Part shown: one piece after another, positions 46,951-57,846 of the stretch
Layout of the letters: each line of letters opens with the position of its first letter
Numbering within the stretch: position 1 is the stretch's first letter
From: Rhynchopus euleeides
Taxonomy: Eukaryota > Euglenozoa > Diplonemea > Diplonemida > Diplonemidae
Reading direction: 5' to 3'
DNA: 64,000 bases
NCBI GenBank assembly: GCA_963210315.1
Contig: OY723313.1
Location: 868,001 to 932,000, forward strand
The notes under the pieces: model-generated
What the model was told of the DNA's origin: nothing
Databases searched by the model: none
The model's input: only the letters and a program-made list of their open reading frames with translations
Program-made: the position numbers and the translations under genes

Positions 46951-48389
46951 GGCAGCAGAACGGGAACAGGAACGGAAACGAAATCAGGCCCTGCTGCTGT
47001 GCGTGCGTCAAAGTGTCCCGCCTCGCTCGATATGCCTCGAGTCGGGGCAGGGACCCAGGGCAGCACGTGCGGCAGGGCACGGCTGAATCTCATACTTTAC
47101 GGGATGGTTACGGGTGGAGGCGGATGGGGGTACTCTCTTACTCTCTCTCTCTCAAGTGCAGAAACATCGGAGCCTGGTTGGCTATTTCAGGTGTATGCCT
47201 TTCTATGCAATGGAAAGGGAAATTGAAGTCAAAGCTGTTGTTGCGTTCATTCCAACCCACTCCAAAAAGTGGTCAGCACCCGCAACACATCTTGGCGCGA
47301 TTCTGGCGTGCTGCACGCACAGAGAGCGGGGTGCCAATATTCCGCTGTTATTGTTTTGTAACCTCTCACGTCTCACATCGTTGAAGGAGGAAATGGAACA
47401 CAACAAGCAGGCCCGGTTATTCAACCACTGGTCAAGGCGGCATTAGCAAGTGCCGCATTGCAGAGCCACATCTCACCTCATCACAGGGCGAGGTGTGTGC
47501 ATTTCCCCATCCCATACCCGTTTTCAATGGCGGCATGTGTCTGCTGTGTTCCATTTCCATTTCCTTTCGTTTGTTTCTTCCCCCTCTCCCTCCCTCCCTC
47601 CCTCCTTCCCACCCTTCACCCCCGATTTGCTTCTCTACGACTACGGTACCTGCCCCACGCATGTTGTTGCGCACCGGCATGTCTTTTTTGCATCACACAG
47701 TCAGTCTGTTCGCTACGGCGGCGCCTCACCACAGCGGTGCGGGTGTTGCCCATCCCTCTTCTGCCTGCGGCGATCCATGCGACTATACGCCCATATTTGT
47801 ATATTTGTCCTTGTGGCACAGGTGTGCCCCGAGCCCCCGCTCCGCTTGCACCCTCGCCTCTCAGCAGCGCTGTGCCCTGTGTTGCGTCACATGCCGCACA
47901 CAGTAGCGCAGTTCAGTTGGACTATTTGACCGGTTGGACAGTATTTGTTTGTACATCCATGCCGGCGTCAGCCACGCGGGGTCCCCCCAGGCTGGCCCAC
48001 CGCGCGGGCCGTGGCTGACACTACCCCTGTCTGCCCTCCTTGTTGTTCTTCTGTGTGGTGTGGTGTGGTGTGGTGGGAAAATGTCGCCACAACAAAAAAA
48101 TAATAAAAGAAAGACAACAAGCGGAATCAACGAATGCACCGGAAGCAAATCGCAGCGCAAGTCCCACCTTCTCCCCCCCCCTGTCCGGTGTTTGTGATTG
48201 GTTTAGCATGACACCGGGTGCAACAAACCAATCTGTTCTCACGCAGTTGCTGGGCAGTGTTGCTCGTGTAAAGCGAAATGGTGGTGCGATTTTATTGACA
48301 AGGGTGATTCTGATTTGCATAGGCAGCACCACCGCACACCACCGCGCAGATACCGGGACCGGGCAGCGTTCACAGCCCCAGAAGACACT

Positions 48390-50483
48390 ATGCACGGCAG
48401 CGCGTGCCCCCCATGGCGGATGGCGCTCGTCGGTGTGGCGGTAGCGGGGTGGTGCAGCAGCTTTGCGCATGGCGCACCTGGTAAGGTCGCAGAGCTGAGT
48501 TTGGAGGAGAAACGGGCAATGCTGGATGCGCACAACGCACAGCGGAGGTTGTGGGCGAAGGGCGGGCAGGGCCTAGGTGGTCGTCACCCTCAGGCTGCCG
48601 GGATCGCGGAGATGTACTGGGACCCCGGTCTGGAGGCGATGGCGAAGAAGCGGGCGGCGCACTGCTACTACGGGCACTTCGGCGGGGCGGGTGGGATCAA
48701 TGACGACTACAAGGAGATAAAGGACAAGGTGACGTACGGATGGACATCGCCTGTCACCGCAGGGGAAAATGTCGCGCTTTTTAAGAATAACGACGATGAT
48801 TTCACGGAGGCAGCCGACAGAACATCGTTTATGACAAACGCTGTGAGCGGGTGGGTGGCTGAGGGGAAGCTGTTCGACTGGCAGCGGAAGATCTGCTATG
48901 CGGATACATGCGGGCACTGGAACCAGGTGGTTACCACAAAGACGCGCTACATCGGCTGCGCGGCAGCTGCCTGCGAGGACGGGATCGTGGGTGCACCTCC
49001 GCAGTGGGATTCGGGGGTGGTGGTGCAGTGCAACTACTGGCCGCCGATGGAGGCGGACTACCCGTATCCAGACGGGCTGAATGACGGTTATGCTTCGATC
49101 TGCCTCGGGTGCACCTACTGGGGGTTGGACTCCAACATCTGCAACGATTACCTGTGCACGGGGGGGATCAACCCGCTGTGGTACTCGACCGGGTCGATAA
49201 ACGACACCGTGACGCAGTGCCAGGACGGGCTGGGGCGCCCAGTGTCGGCCTGCAAGGCAGAAGGGAACTATTACACCGCAGTCCCGCCCCCGACCGAAGT
49301 GCCCAGCACAGCTACACCTGGACCTCCGACGCCCGCACCCCCCAATGCGGCGCAAACCGAGTGCCCACAGGCGGTGCGGGTTGCGTCATTCGTGTCCGCC
49401 GCCACGTTTGACCAGAACGCGCCGCTGACGTTTGGCGGGAACTTCCGTGTGACGGGCAGGGCTATGTTCGGACTGTTCACCCGCAGTGCGCGTGTGTTTG
49501 ACTTTGGGAACGGGCCTGACCTGGGGGACAATGTGGTTCTCCATCAGTACGCGAACACCGGCAGGCTGGCGCTGTCCGTGCTTGTGGGCACCAGTTGGCA
49601 GTCCATCACATGCAGCAAGCACTCACCTCTGGACCGGACCTTTACCTTCGAGGCGTGTGTGATGGACGGACAGGCGACGCTGTATCTGAACGGTGAGTTG
49701 TGTGCAGAGGGGCCCGTCGCTGCACCGCGTGTCGTTGAGCGGAGTGGCAACTTTATCGGGAAGAGCCACTGGGCAGTCGACCGCGACCTGGAGGGCGAGG
49801 TGTCCTGGTTTCAGCTGGACATGTGTGGGGCTGGCAACGCAGTCCCCTCGGCGACTGCAGTGCCCAGCACAGCTACACCTGCACCCCCGACGACCGCAGC
49901 GCCCACTACAGCTACGCCTACACCCCCTACGACTGCGGTGCCCAGCACAGCTACACCTGTGCCTCCGCCTGTTGCGACCCCCGCACCCGTCGCCGACCCG
50001 GCGCACACCGAGTGCCCACAGGCGGCGCGGGTTGTGTCATTCCAGTCCGTCGACACGTTTGACCAGAACGCGCCGCTGACGTTCGGCGGGAACTTCCGTG
50101 TGACGGCCCGTGTTCTGATCAACAGGTACGGCAAATATGCGCGTGTGTTTGACTTTGGGAACGGGCGTCCGCAGGACAACGTGCTTGTCACACAGCACGG
50201 GTGGAGCGGCAAGCTGTCGCTGTTCGTGTTTGTGGGCACCCGTTCGCAGTCCATCACATGCGACAGGCAGGCACCTCTGGGGCGCGTCTTTGCCTTCGAG
50301 GTGTCTGTGCTCAACGGAAAGGCGGCGATGTATGTGGACGGTGCCCTGTGTGCACAGGGGCCCGTCAATGCACCACCTGCCGTGCAGCGGAACGGCAACC
50401 TCATCGGGCTGAGCCACTGGTCACATGACAGCCCGCTGGACGGCGAGGTGACCTCGTTTGAGCTGGACACGTGTGGGGCGTGA
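48390..50483 (+). CDS. CAP/LamG array gene, copy 15
   Basis: Complete 697-aa copy, identical in protein to copy 1. Followed by short-form spacer 50484-51922. Confidence 0.92.
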   Translation: MHGSACPPWRMALVGVAVAGWCSSFAHGAPGKVAELSLEEKRAMLDAHNAQRRLWAKGGQGLGGRHPQAAGIAEMYWDPGLEAMAKKRAAHCYYGHFGGAGGINDDYKEIKDKVTYGWTSPVTAGENVALFKNNDDDFTEAADRTSFMTNAVSGWVAEGKLFDWQRKICYADTCGHWNQVVTTKTRYIGCAAAACEDGIVGAPPQWDSGVVVQCNYWPPMEADYPYPDGLNDGYASICLGCTYWGLDSNICNDYLCTGGINPLWYSTGSINDTVTQCQDGLGRPVSACKAEGNYYTAVPPPTEVPSTATPGPPTPAPPNAAQTECPQAVRVASFVSAATFDQNAPLTFGGNFRVTGRAMFGLFTRSARVFDFGNGPDLGDNVVLHQYANTGRLALSVLVGTSWQSITCSKHSPLDRTFTFEACVMDGQATLYLNGELCAEGPVAAPRVVERSGNFIGKSHWAVDRDLEGEVSWFQLDMCGAGNAVPSATAVPSTATPAPPTTAAPTTATPTPPTTAVPSTATPVPPPVATPAPVADPAHTECPQAARVVSFQSVDTFDQNAPLTFGGNFRVTARVLINRYGKYARVFDFGNGRPQDNVLVTQHGWSGKLSLFVFVGTRSQSITCDRQAPLGRVFAFEVSVLNGKAAMYVDGALCAQGPVNAPPAVQRNGNLIGLSHWSHDSPLDGEVTSFELDTCGA

Positions 50484-51922
50484 GGCAGCAGAACGGGAAC
50501 AGGAACGGAAACGAAATCAGGCCCTGCTGCTGTGCGTGCGTCAAAGTGTCCCGCCTCGCTCGATATGCCTCGAGTCGGGGCAGGGACCCAGGGCAGCACG
50601 TGCGGCAGGGCACGGCTGAATCTCATACTTTACGGGATGGTTACGGGTGGAGGCGGATGGGGGTACTCTCTTACTCTCTCTCTCTCAAGTGCAGAAACAT
50701 CGGAGCCTGGTTGGCTATTTCAGGTGTATGCCTTTCTATGCAATGGAAAGGGAAATTGAAGTCAAAGCTGTTGTTGCGTTCATTCCAACCCACTCCAAAA
50801 AGTGGTCAGCACCCGCAACACATCTTGGCGCGATTCTGGCGTGCTGCACGCACAGAGAGCGGGGTGCCAATATTCCGCTGTTATTGTTTTGTAACCTCTC
50901 ACGTCTCACATCGTTGAAGGAGGAAATGGAACACAACAAGCAGGCCCGGTTATTCAACCACTGGTCAAGGCGGCATTAGCAAGTGCCGCATTGCAGAGCC
51001 ACATCTCACCTCATCACAGGGCGAGGTGTGTGCATTTCCCCATCCCATACCCGTTTTCAATGGCGGCATGTGTCTGCTGTGTTCCATTTCCATTTCCTTT
51101 CGTTTGTTTCTTCCCCCTCTCCCTCCCTCCCTCCCTCCTTCCCACCCTTCACCCCCGATTTGCTTCTCTACGACTACGGTACCTGCCCCACGCATGTTGT
51201 TGCGCACCGGCATGTCTTTTTTGCATCACACAGTCAGTCTGTTCGCTACGGCGGCGCCTCACCACAGCGGTGCGGGTGTTGCCCATCCCTCTTCTGCCTG
51301 CGGCGATCCATGCGACTATACGCCCATATTTGTATATTTGTCCTTGTGGCACAGGTGTGCCCCGAGCCCCCGCTCCGCTTGCACCCTCGCCTCTCAGCAG
51401 CGCTGTGCCCTGTGTTGCGTCACATGCCGCACACAGTAGCGCAGTTCAGTTGGACTATTTGACCGGTTGGACAGTATTTGTTTGTACATCCATGCCGGCG
51501 TCAGCCACGCGGGGTCCCCCCAGGCTGGCCCACCGCGCGGGCCGTGGCTGACACTACCCCTGTCTGCCCTCCTTGTTGTTCTTCTGTGTGGTGTGGTGTG
51601 GTGTGGTGGGAAAATGTCGCCACAACAAAAAAATAATAAAAGAAAGACAACAAGCGGAATCAACGAATGCACCGGAAGCAAATCGCAGCGCAAGTCCCAC
51701 CTTCTCCCCCCCCCTGTCCGGTGTTTGTGATTGGTTTAGCATGACACCGGGTGCAACAAACCAATCTGTTCTCACGCAGTTGCTGGGCAGTGTTGCTCGT
51801 GTAAAGCGAAATGGTGGTGCGATTTTATTGACAAGGGTGATTCTGATTTGCATAGGCAGCACCACCGCACACCACCGCGCAGATACCGGGACCGGGCAGC
51901 GTTCACAGCCCCAGAAGACACT

Positions 51923-54016
51923 ATGCACGGCAGCGCGTGCCCCCCATGGCGGATGGCGCTCGTCGGTGTGGCGGTAGCGGGGTGGTGCAGCAGCTTTGCG
52001 CATGGCGCACCTGGTAAGGTCGCAGAGCTGAGTTTGGAGGAGAAACGGGCAATGCTGGATGCGCACAACGCACAGCGGAGGTTGTGGGCGAAGGGCGGGC
52101 AGGGCCTAGGTGGTCGTCACCCTCAGGCTGCCGGGATCGCGGAGATGTACTGGGACCCCGGTCTGGAGGCGATGGCGAAGAAGCGGGCGGCGCACTGCTA
52201 CTACGGGCACTTCGGCGGGGCGGGTGGGATCAATGACGACTACAAGGAGATAAAGGACAAGGTGACGTACGGATGGACATCGCCTGTCACCGCAGGGGAA
52301 AATGTCGCGCTTTTTAAGAATAACGACGATGATTTCACGGAGGCAGCCGACAGAACATCGTTTATGACAAACGCTGTGAGCGGGTGGGTGGCTGAGGGGA
52401 AGCTGTTCGACTGGCAGCGGAAGATCTGCTATGCGGATACATGCGGGCACTGGAACCAGGTGGTTACCACAAAGACGCGCTACATCGGCTGCGCGGCAGC
52501 TGCCTGCGAGGACGGGATCGTGGGTGCACCTCCGCAGTGGGATTCGGGGGTGGTGGTGCAGTGCAACTACTGGCCGCCGATGGAGGCGGACTACCCGTAT
52601 CCAGACGGGCTGAATGACGGTTATGCTTCGATCTGCCTCGGGTGCACCTACTGGGGGTTGGACTCCAACATCTGCAACGATTACCTGTGCACGGGGGGGA
52701 TCAACCCGCTGTGGTACTCGACCGGGTCGATAAACGACACCGTGACGCAGTGCCAGGACGGGCTGGGGCGCCCAGTGTCGGCCTGCAAGGCAGAAGGGAA
52801 CTATTACACCGCAGTCCCGCCCCCGACCGAAGTGCCCAGCACAGCTACACCTGGACCTCCGACGCCCGCACCCCCCAATGCGGCGCAAACCGAGTGCCCA
52901 CAGGCGGTGCGGGTTGCGTCATTCGTGTCCGCCGCCACGTTTGACCAGAACGCGCCGCTGACGTTTGGCGGGAACTTCCGTGTGACGGGCAGGGCTATGT
53001 TCGGACTGTTCACCCGCAGTGCGCGTGTGTTTGACTTTGGGAACGGGCCTGACCTGGGGGACAATGTGGTTCTCCATCAGTACGCGAACACCGGCAGGCT
53101 GGCGCTGTCCGTGCTTGTGGGCACCAGTTGGCAGTCCATCACATGCAGCAAGCACTCACCTCTGGACCGGACCTTTACCTTCGAGGCGTGTGTGATGGAC
53201 GGACAGGCGACGCTGTATCTGAACGGTGAGTTGTGTGCAGAGGGGCCCGTCGCTGCACCGCGTGTCGTTGAGCGGAGTGGCAACTTTATCGGGAAGAGCC
53301 ACTGGGCAGTCGACCGCGACCTGGAGGGCGAGGTGTCCTGGTTTCAGCTGGACATGTGTGGGGCTGGCAACGCAGTCCCCTCGGCGACTGCAGTGCCCAG
53401 CACAGCTACACCTGCACCCCCGACGACCGCAGCGCCCACTACAGCTACGCCTACACCCCCTACGACTGCGGTGCCCAGCACAGCTACACCTGTGCCTCCG
53501 CCTGTTGCGACCCCCGCACCCGTCGCCGACCCGGCGCACACCGAGTGCCCACAGGCGGCGCGGGTTGTGTCATTCCAGTCCGTCGACACGTTTGACCAGA
53601 ACGCGCCGCTGACGTTCGGCGGGAACTTCCGTGTGACGGCCCGTGTTCTGATCAACAGGTACGGCAAATATGCGCGTGTGTTTGACTTTGGGAACGGGCG
53701 TCCGCAGGACAACGTGCTTGTCACACAGCACGGGTGGAGCGGCAAGCTGTCGCTGTTCGTGTTTGTGGGCACCCGTTCGCAGTCCATCACATGCGACAGG
53801 CAGGCACCTCTGGGGCGCGTCTTTGCCTTCGAGGTGTCTGTGCTCAACGGAAAGGCGGCGATGTATGTGGACGGTGCCCTGTGTGCACAGGGGCCCGTCA
53901 ATGCACCACCTGCCGTGCAGCGGAACGGCAACCTCATCGGGCTGAGCCACTGGTCACATGACAGCCCGCTGGACGGCGAGGTGACCTCGTTTGAGCTGGA
54001 CACGTGTGGGGCGTGA
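51923..54016 (+). CDS. CAP/LamG array gene, copy 16 (last in array)
   Basis: Complete 697-aa copy, identical in protein to copy 1. It is the array's right-most gene; although terminal, it shows no decay. Its downstream spacer is truncated at about 55275. Confidence 0.92.
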   Translation: MHGSACPPWRMALVGVAVAGWCSSFAHGAPGKVAELSLEEKRAMLDAHNAQRRLWAKGGQGLGGRHPQAAGIAEMYWDPGLEAMAKKRAAHCYYGHFGGAGGINDDYKEIKDKVTYGWTSPVTAGENVALFKNNDDDFTEAADRTSFMTNAVSGWVAEGKLFDWQRKICYADTCGHWNQVVTTKTRYIGCAAAACEDGIVGAPPQWDSGVVVQCNYWPPMEADYPYPDGLNDGYASICLGCTYWGLDSNICNDYLCTGGINPLWYSTGSINDTVTQCQDGLGRPVSACKAEGNYYTAVPPPTEVPSTATPGPPTPAPPNAAQTECPQAVRVASFVSAATFDQNAPLTFGGNFRVTGRAMFGLFTRSARVFDFGNGPDLGDNVVLHQYANTGRLALSVLVGTSWQSITCSKHSPLDRTFTFEACVMDGQATLYLNGELCAEGPVAAPRVVERSGNFIGKSHWAVDRDLEGEVSWFQLDMCGAGNAVPSATAVPSTATPAPPTTAAPTTATPTPPTTAVPSTATPVPPPVATPAPVADPAHTECPQAARVVSFQSVDTFDQNAPLTFGGNFRVTARVLINRYGKYARVFDFGNGRPQDNVLVTQHGWSGKLSLFVFVGTRSQSITCDRQAPLGRVFAFEVSVLNGKAAMYVDGALCAQGPVNAPPAVQRNGNLIGLSHWSHDSPLDGEVTSFELDTCGA

Positions 54017-55275
54017 GGCAGCAGAACGGGAACAGGAACGGAAACGAAATCAGGCCCTGCTGCTGTGCGTGCGTCAAAGTGTCCCGCCTCGCTCGATATG
54101 CCTCGAGTCGGGGCAGGGACCCAGGGCAGCACGTGCGGCAGGGCACGGCTGAATCTCATACTTTACGGGATGGTTACGGGTGGAGGCGGATGGGGGTACT
54201 CTCTTACTCTCTCTCTCTCAAGTGCAGAAACATCGGAGCCTGGTTGGCTATTTCAGGTGTATGCCTTTCTATGCAATGGAAAGGGAAATTGAAGTCAAAG
54301 CTGTTGTTGCGTTCATTCCAACCCACTCCAAAAAGTGGTCAGCACCCGCAACACATCTTGGCGCGATTCTGGCGTGCTGCACGCACAGAGAGCGGGGTGC
54401 CAATATTCCGCTGTTATTGTTTTGTAACCTCTCACGTCTCACATCGTTGAAGGAGGAAATGGAACACAACAAGCAGGCCCGGTTATTCAACCACTGGTCA
54501 AGGCGGCATTAGCAAGTGCCGCATTGCAGAGCCACATCTCACCTCATCACAGGGCGAGGTGTGTGCATTTCCCCATCCCATACCCGTTTTCAATGGCGGC
54601 ATGTGTCTGCTGTGTTCCATTTCCATTTCCTTTCGTTTGTTTCTTCCCCCTCTCCCTCCCTCCCTCCCTCCTTCCCACCCTTCACCCCCGATTTGCTTCT
54701 CTACGACTACGGTACCTGCCCCACGCATGTTGTTGCGCACCGGCATGTCTTTTTTGCATCACACAGTCAGTCTGTTCGCTACGGCGGCGCCTCACCACAG
54801 CGGTGCGGGTGTTGCCCATCCCTCTTCTGCCTGCGGCGATCCATGCGACTATACGCCCATATTTGTATATTTGTCCTTGTGGCACAGGTGTGCCCCGAGC
54901 CCCCGCTCCGCTTGCACCCTCGCCTCTCAGCAGCGCTGTGCCCTGTGTTGCGTCACATGCCGCACACAGTAGCGCAGTTCAGTTGGACTATTTGACCGGT
55001 TGGACAGTATTTGTTTGTACATCCATGCCGGCGTCAGCCACGCGGGGTCCCCCCAGGCTGGCCCACCGCGCGGGCCGTGGCTGACACTACCCCTGTCTGC
55101 CCTCCTTGTTGTTCTTCTGTGTGGTGTGGTGTGGTGTGGTGGGAAAATGTCGCCACAACAAAAAAATAATAAAAGAAAGACAACAAGCGGAATCAACGAA
55201 TGCACCGGAAGCAAATCGCAGCGCAAGTCCCACCTTCACCCCCCCCCCTGTCCGGTGTTTGTGATTGGTGTAGCA
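54017..55275 (+). other. Terminal array spacer and array border
   Basis: This spacer matches the others up to GTGATTGGT at 55261-55269 and then diverges (GTAGCACGG in place of TTAGCATGA). Just before the break it has a T-to-A change at 55237 and ten C in the following run instead of nine. These are the only point differences I noticed in any spacer and they sit within 40 nt of the border. All spacer landmarks except the last ~187 bp before the start codon are retained. Confidence 0.85.
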
Positions 55276-55383
55276 CGGCGCCTTTTGACCTCTTGCCTGT
55301 GGGACCTGCTGGAGTTTTTCGTCCACAAGCCTCGTGTCACCAAGCGCACCCCGACCCTCAGGCACCACACAGAAGGTCTCAGT

Positions 55384-56224
55384 ATGGGCGATGAGAGTCA
55401 GTATGCCATCCTGAACCCAGTCGTCGGGATCCGTGACTACCTCTGGCTGGTGTGCGGGTTTGAGCACACGAGGAACGGTATTCGTGAGCGTATCCTCAAC
55501 GCAGACACACAGGCGAGTTATCTTCTTTATGCAATGCGTGGCAACGGTGTGCAGATGGTGCGCGCGCGGTACCATGGCGTGGATCTGACCCAGGTCGGGT
55601 TCCTGCCTGGTCTGCAGCGAATGCTGCTGCTGCGCAAGGCACACAGTGGGTCGGAAGCCGATCTCGATGCCTTGTTGGTATGCCCGATGGACATGCACAT
55701 CTTGGGTCGAATGGGGGTGGCGAAGGATCGAACACGTTAGAATGACAACACAGTGGCGATACTAGACACCTGCGCTTGTAGTACCTCAGGGTTGTCGTGG
55801 GTGCGCCCCCCAAGGACCCCCAGGGTCGGAAGGCAACCCTTCGTGCCCCCCTCGCGACAGGTACTTCTGTCGACACTCACTCCCCTCCCGACAGGAACAT
55901 TTCTGCCCGCGGTATCACTTTCCTTCGGAGAATGTCTGGCAGCTGCGGCCGCGGTACCTGGAGGTGCTGGAGCAGCAGGGCAGGGTGACACGCGAGCAGC
56001 GTGAGGAGTACGTGGCCGCACATCCGCAGGCCGTTGTGCCAGAGCCGAGCCCGAGCGCCCAGGGCAGCGGGCAGCAGTCGTCGTCGTGGAGCTTCTTTGG
56101 GCTGTTCGGCAGCTCCGGGGCAGAGCAGCAGGCCCCCGCACCAGCAGCCCCGTCCCGGCCTGCAGAGCCGGCGCCCGAGTGGTCGCGTCTGCTAGAATCA
56201 GGCCTCCAACGTGACCCGCGATAG
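55384..56224 (+). CDS. Hypothetical two-exon protein next to the array border
   Basis: I do not recognise the family. Proposed exons are 55384-55677 (98 codons) and 55895-56224 (109 codons plus stop), joined by a 217-nt phase-0 intron with donor GTATGC and acceptor CCGACAG, matching splice sites in the neighbouring rod gene; total 207 aa. The first exon is a mixed hydrophobic/charged globular-looking sequence (DYLWLVCGFEH near the start, GLQRMLLLRK near the end). The second exon begins with an aromatic and charged stretch (RYHFPSENVWQLRPRYLEVLE) and ends in a Ser/Gln/Ala/Pro-rich tail (about residues 145-192). The chosen start is the first ATG after the array. However, the same frame is open and coding-like from about 55286, so the true 5' end may lie upstream and have been lost at the array border. 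Confidence 0.55.
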
Positions 56225-56923
56225 TGCCTTTCTGGTGGTCTCTCTCAGCTTTTCCTGCGGGCTGTGTGATCCCGTTGGGCTGCAGCCCAGTGTGCCACGC
56301 ACGGCTCGGCGTGTGTGTCTCTTTGGCCCTGCTGCTGTGCTGATGCCCAAAAGGGGGCAGGCGATGCCAGCCCTGTGGGGGTATCCCCAGGAGTGTCGGG
56401 CAGAGCTGGCGGGCACCGAGCCTGCGCCACTGCCATGCCGCCTCCACAGACAACCTCTGCTGAGGGACGGCTGTGATGTGAGCCATGCTGGCAGGGTGGC
56501 GCAGCGCTGTGGGGTATACCCCCTTCCCTTGCAGTTGTTCGTCGTGTTCAACTCGGGCAGGTCTGTGCAGTTCAGCCTGTGGCACTCTGTAGAGTGGCGT
56601 GCATACCTATGGGCTTGAAGGGTAGGTGGCTGGCCTACCAGGCCACTGACGCTTTCCAAAAGATTCGCGTGTGTGTGGGCAGCAGAACCCTGTGCGAGGC
56701 AAGTAGAGCCAACCCGCACGAGGTTCGGCACTGTTGTGCACTTCTGCAGAGCCCACATCGACAGGCCATCAGGGTGTCCCCTCCCTATTCTTGCTTCTCC
56801 AACAACGGCCAAGAACGAACGAGTATGAGTTATGGACCTGGGTAGACGCAGCCCACCCCCCTCGAGTTTAGTTACGGATTGGTGGCCGTCAAAGGCTGCG
56901 GGAGTTGCTGGACCTGTTTGGAG
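56225..56923. other. Intergenic, no gene recognised
   Basis: Open frames on both strands overlap each other but none shows recognisable motifs, and none has splice sites that would extend it convincingly. The first part is probably the 3' UTR of the preceding gene. Confidence 0.6.
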
Positions 56924-57722
56924 TTGGAAAGGGGGCCATAACACAGCGGTGTGCTGCTGTGCACACACGTCTGCCACCTCGCTGCCCGAGATACGACACG
57001 CATCACATCATTTGTGCGTCAGACCGCCACCCTCAGCACACCACGCACATGATGATAGACTTTTACCATCCATACACTCTCGTTCTTCCGAGGCTGGCCC
57101 AGTGCGGACAGATGCCAAAGTCCAACATGCTTCTGCAATGCTGATTGCGATGTGGTTCGATTTAAGGTGAGTGGCACGTGCCACCACCTGCCCTCCACAC
57201 ACTCCTGTGCAGTGATGACCAACACAACTTGGATTCCTCTTCGCGAAGGCATCTGCCTTGTGAGCGGCTTTCTGTTCGTATAACAACACTTGCTGAGTCC
57301 ACACAGCTGGTCCTCACTCACACCCTGTCCTTTGGATGATGACAACACTCTTTTCAGTTGGATTTTCCCACGTGTCACTTCCATGCACGATCAAAATGAG
57401 CTGTGGTTTAATTCTTGACAAAGCGACACCTGTCCTGTATTCTCCACGACACACCATTCTCTTCTGCACACCACATGCATTCGACATGATGCCTGTCATT
57501 GCCGAATCACTTTGTTGGCTCGTTGGCGCTGGCTCCCCCCTTTGGATGATGACAACACTCTTTTCAGTTGGATTTTCCCACGTGTCACCTCCATGCACGA
57601 TCAAAATGAGCTGTGGTTTAATTCTTGACAAAGCACCGCTGCAAGCCCTCTGCATCTGTCTCTGCGGGAATCCCCATGTTCCCCGATCATCAACACAGCT
57701 GCAACATGCACATCCCCACATC
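56924..57722 (+). repeat. Composite repeat, copy 1 (upstream of the rod gene)
   Basis: Six modules can be defined by comparison with 61591-63079: A 56924-57048, B 57049-57161, C 57162-57329, D 57330-57539, D' 57540-57698 and a truncated E 57699-57722. D and D' are themselves a tandem duplication, sharing the stretch from CTTTGGATGATGACAAC to CTTGACAAAGC. The minus strand of D/D' is open for 145 codons, but the frame is broken in another copy, so coding is unlikely. The repeat ends 124 bp before the rod gene start codon, so it may overlap that gene's 5' UTR or promoter region. Confidence 0.9.
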
Positions 57723-57846
57723 GCTTGGGCCCTGCCAATGCCCTCCGCCACACTACCGTTCCCCTACCTCTCCACCCGCGACTCGAGGCTGAGTGCCTAC
57801 GGGACACACCGCACATCACACCCAATCACAGTCAGGCACCTGCAAG

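Larger units (their letters stand above)
1..55275 (+). repeat. Tandem array of a 3.5-kb single-gene unit
   Basis: At least 15 head-to-tail units run without inversion. Start-to-start spacing between neighbouring genes is 3541, 3541, 3533, 3541, 3533, (gap), 3533, 3534, 3533, 3533, 3535, 3533, 3533 and 3533 bp. All deviations from 3533 are explained by small indels: an extra 8 bp in a TC tract, a different extra 8 bp near 15105, and +1 and +2 bp insertions inside two genes. Genes and spacers are equally conserved by eye. The left end lies outside the window. The right end is in the spacer after the last gene: homology stops at 55269-55275, equivalent to about 187 bp before the next start codon would have come. 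The 200-N gap at 20544-20743 means the true copy number is unknown. Confidence 0.97.

Noticed and set aside
1..55275. CRISPR array, prophage or bacterial operon
   Set aside because: The repeats are 3.5-kb gene units without short spacer structure, and the flanking genes have spliceosomal introns, so the DNA is eukaryotic.
55087..55698. 203-codon minus-strand frame across the array border
   Set aside because: It reads from unique DNA into the array spacer, and the + strand frame has better codon composition and a good splice donor.
56211..56618. 135-codon + strand frame after the hypothetical gene
   Set aside because: It overlaps the end of the preceding gene in another frame and has erratic composition without motifs.
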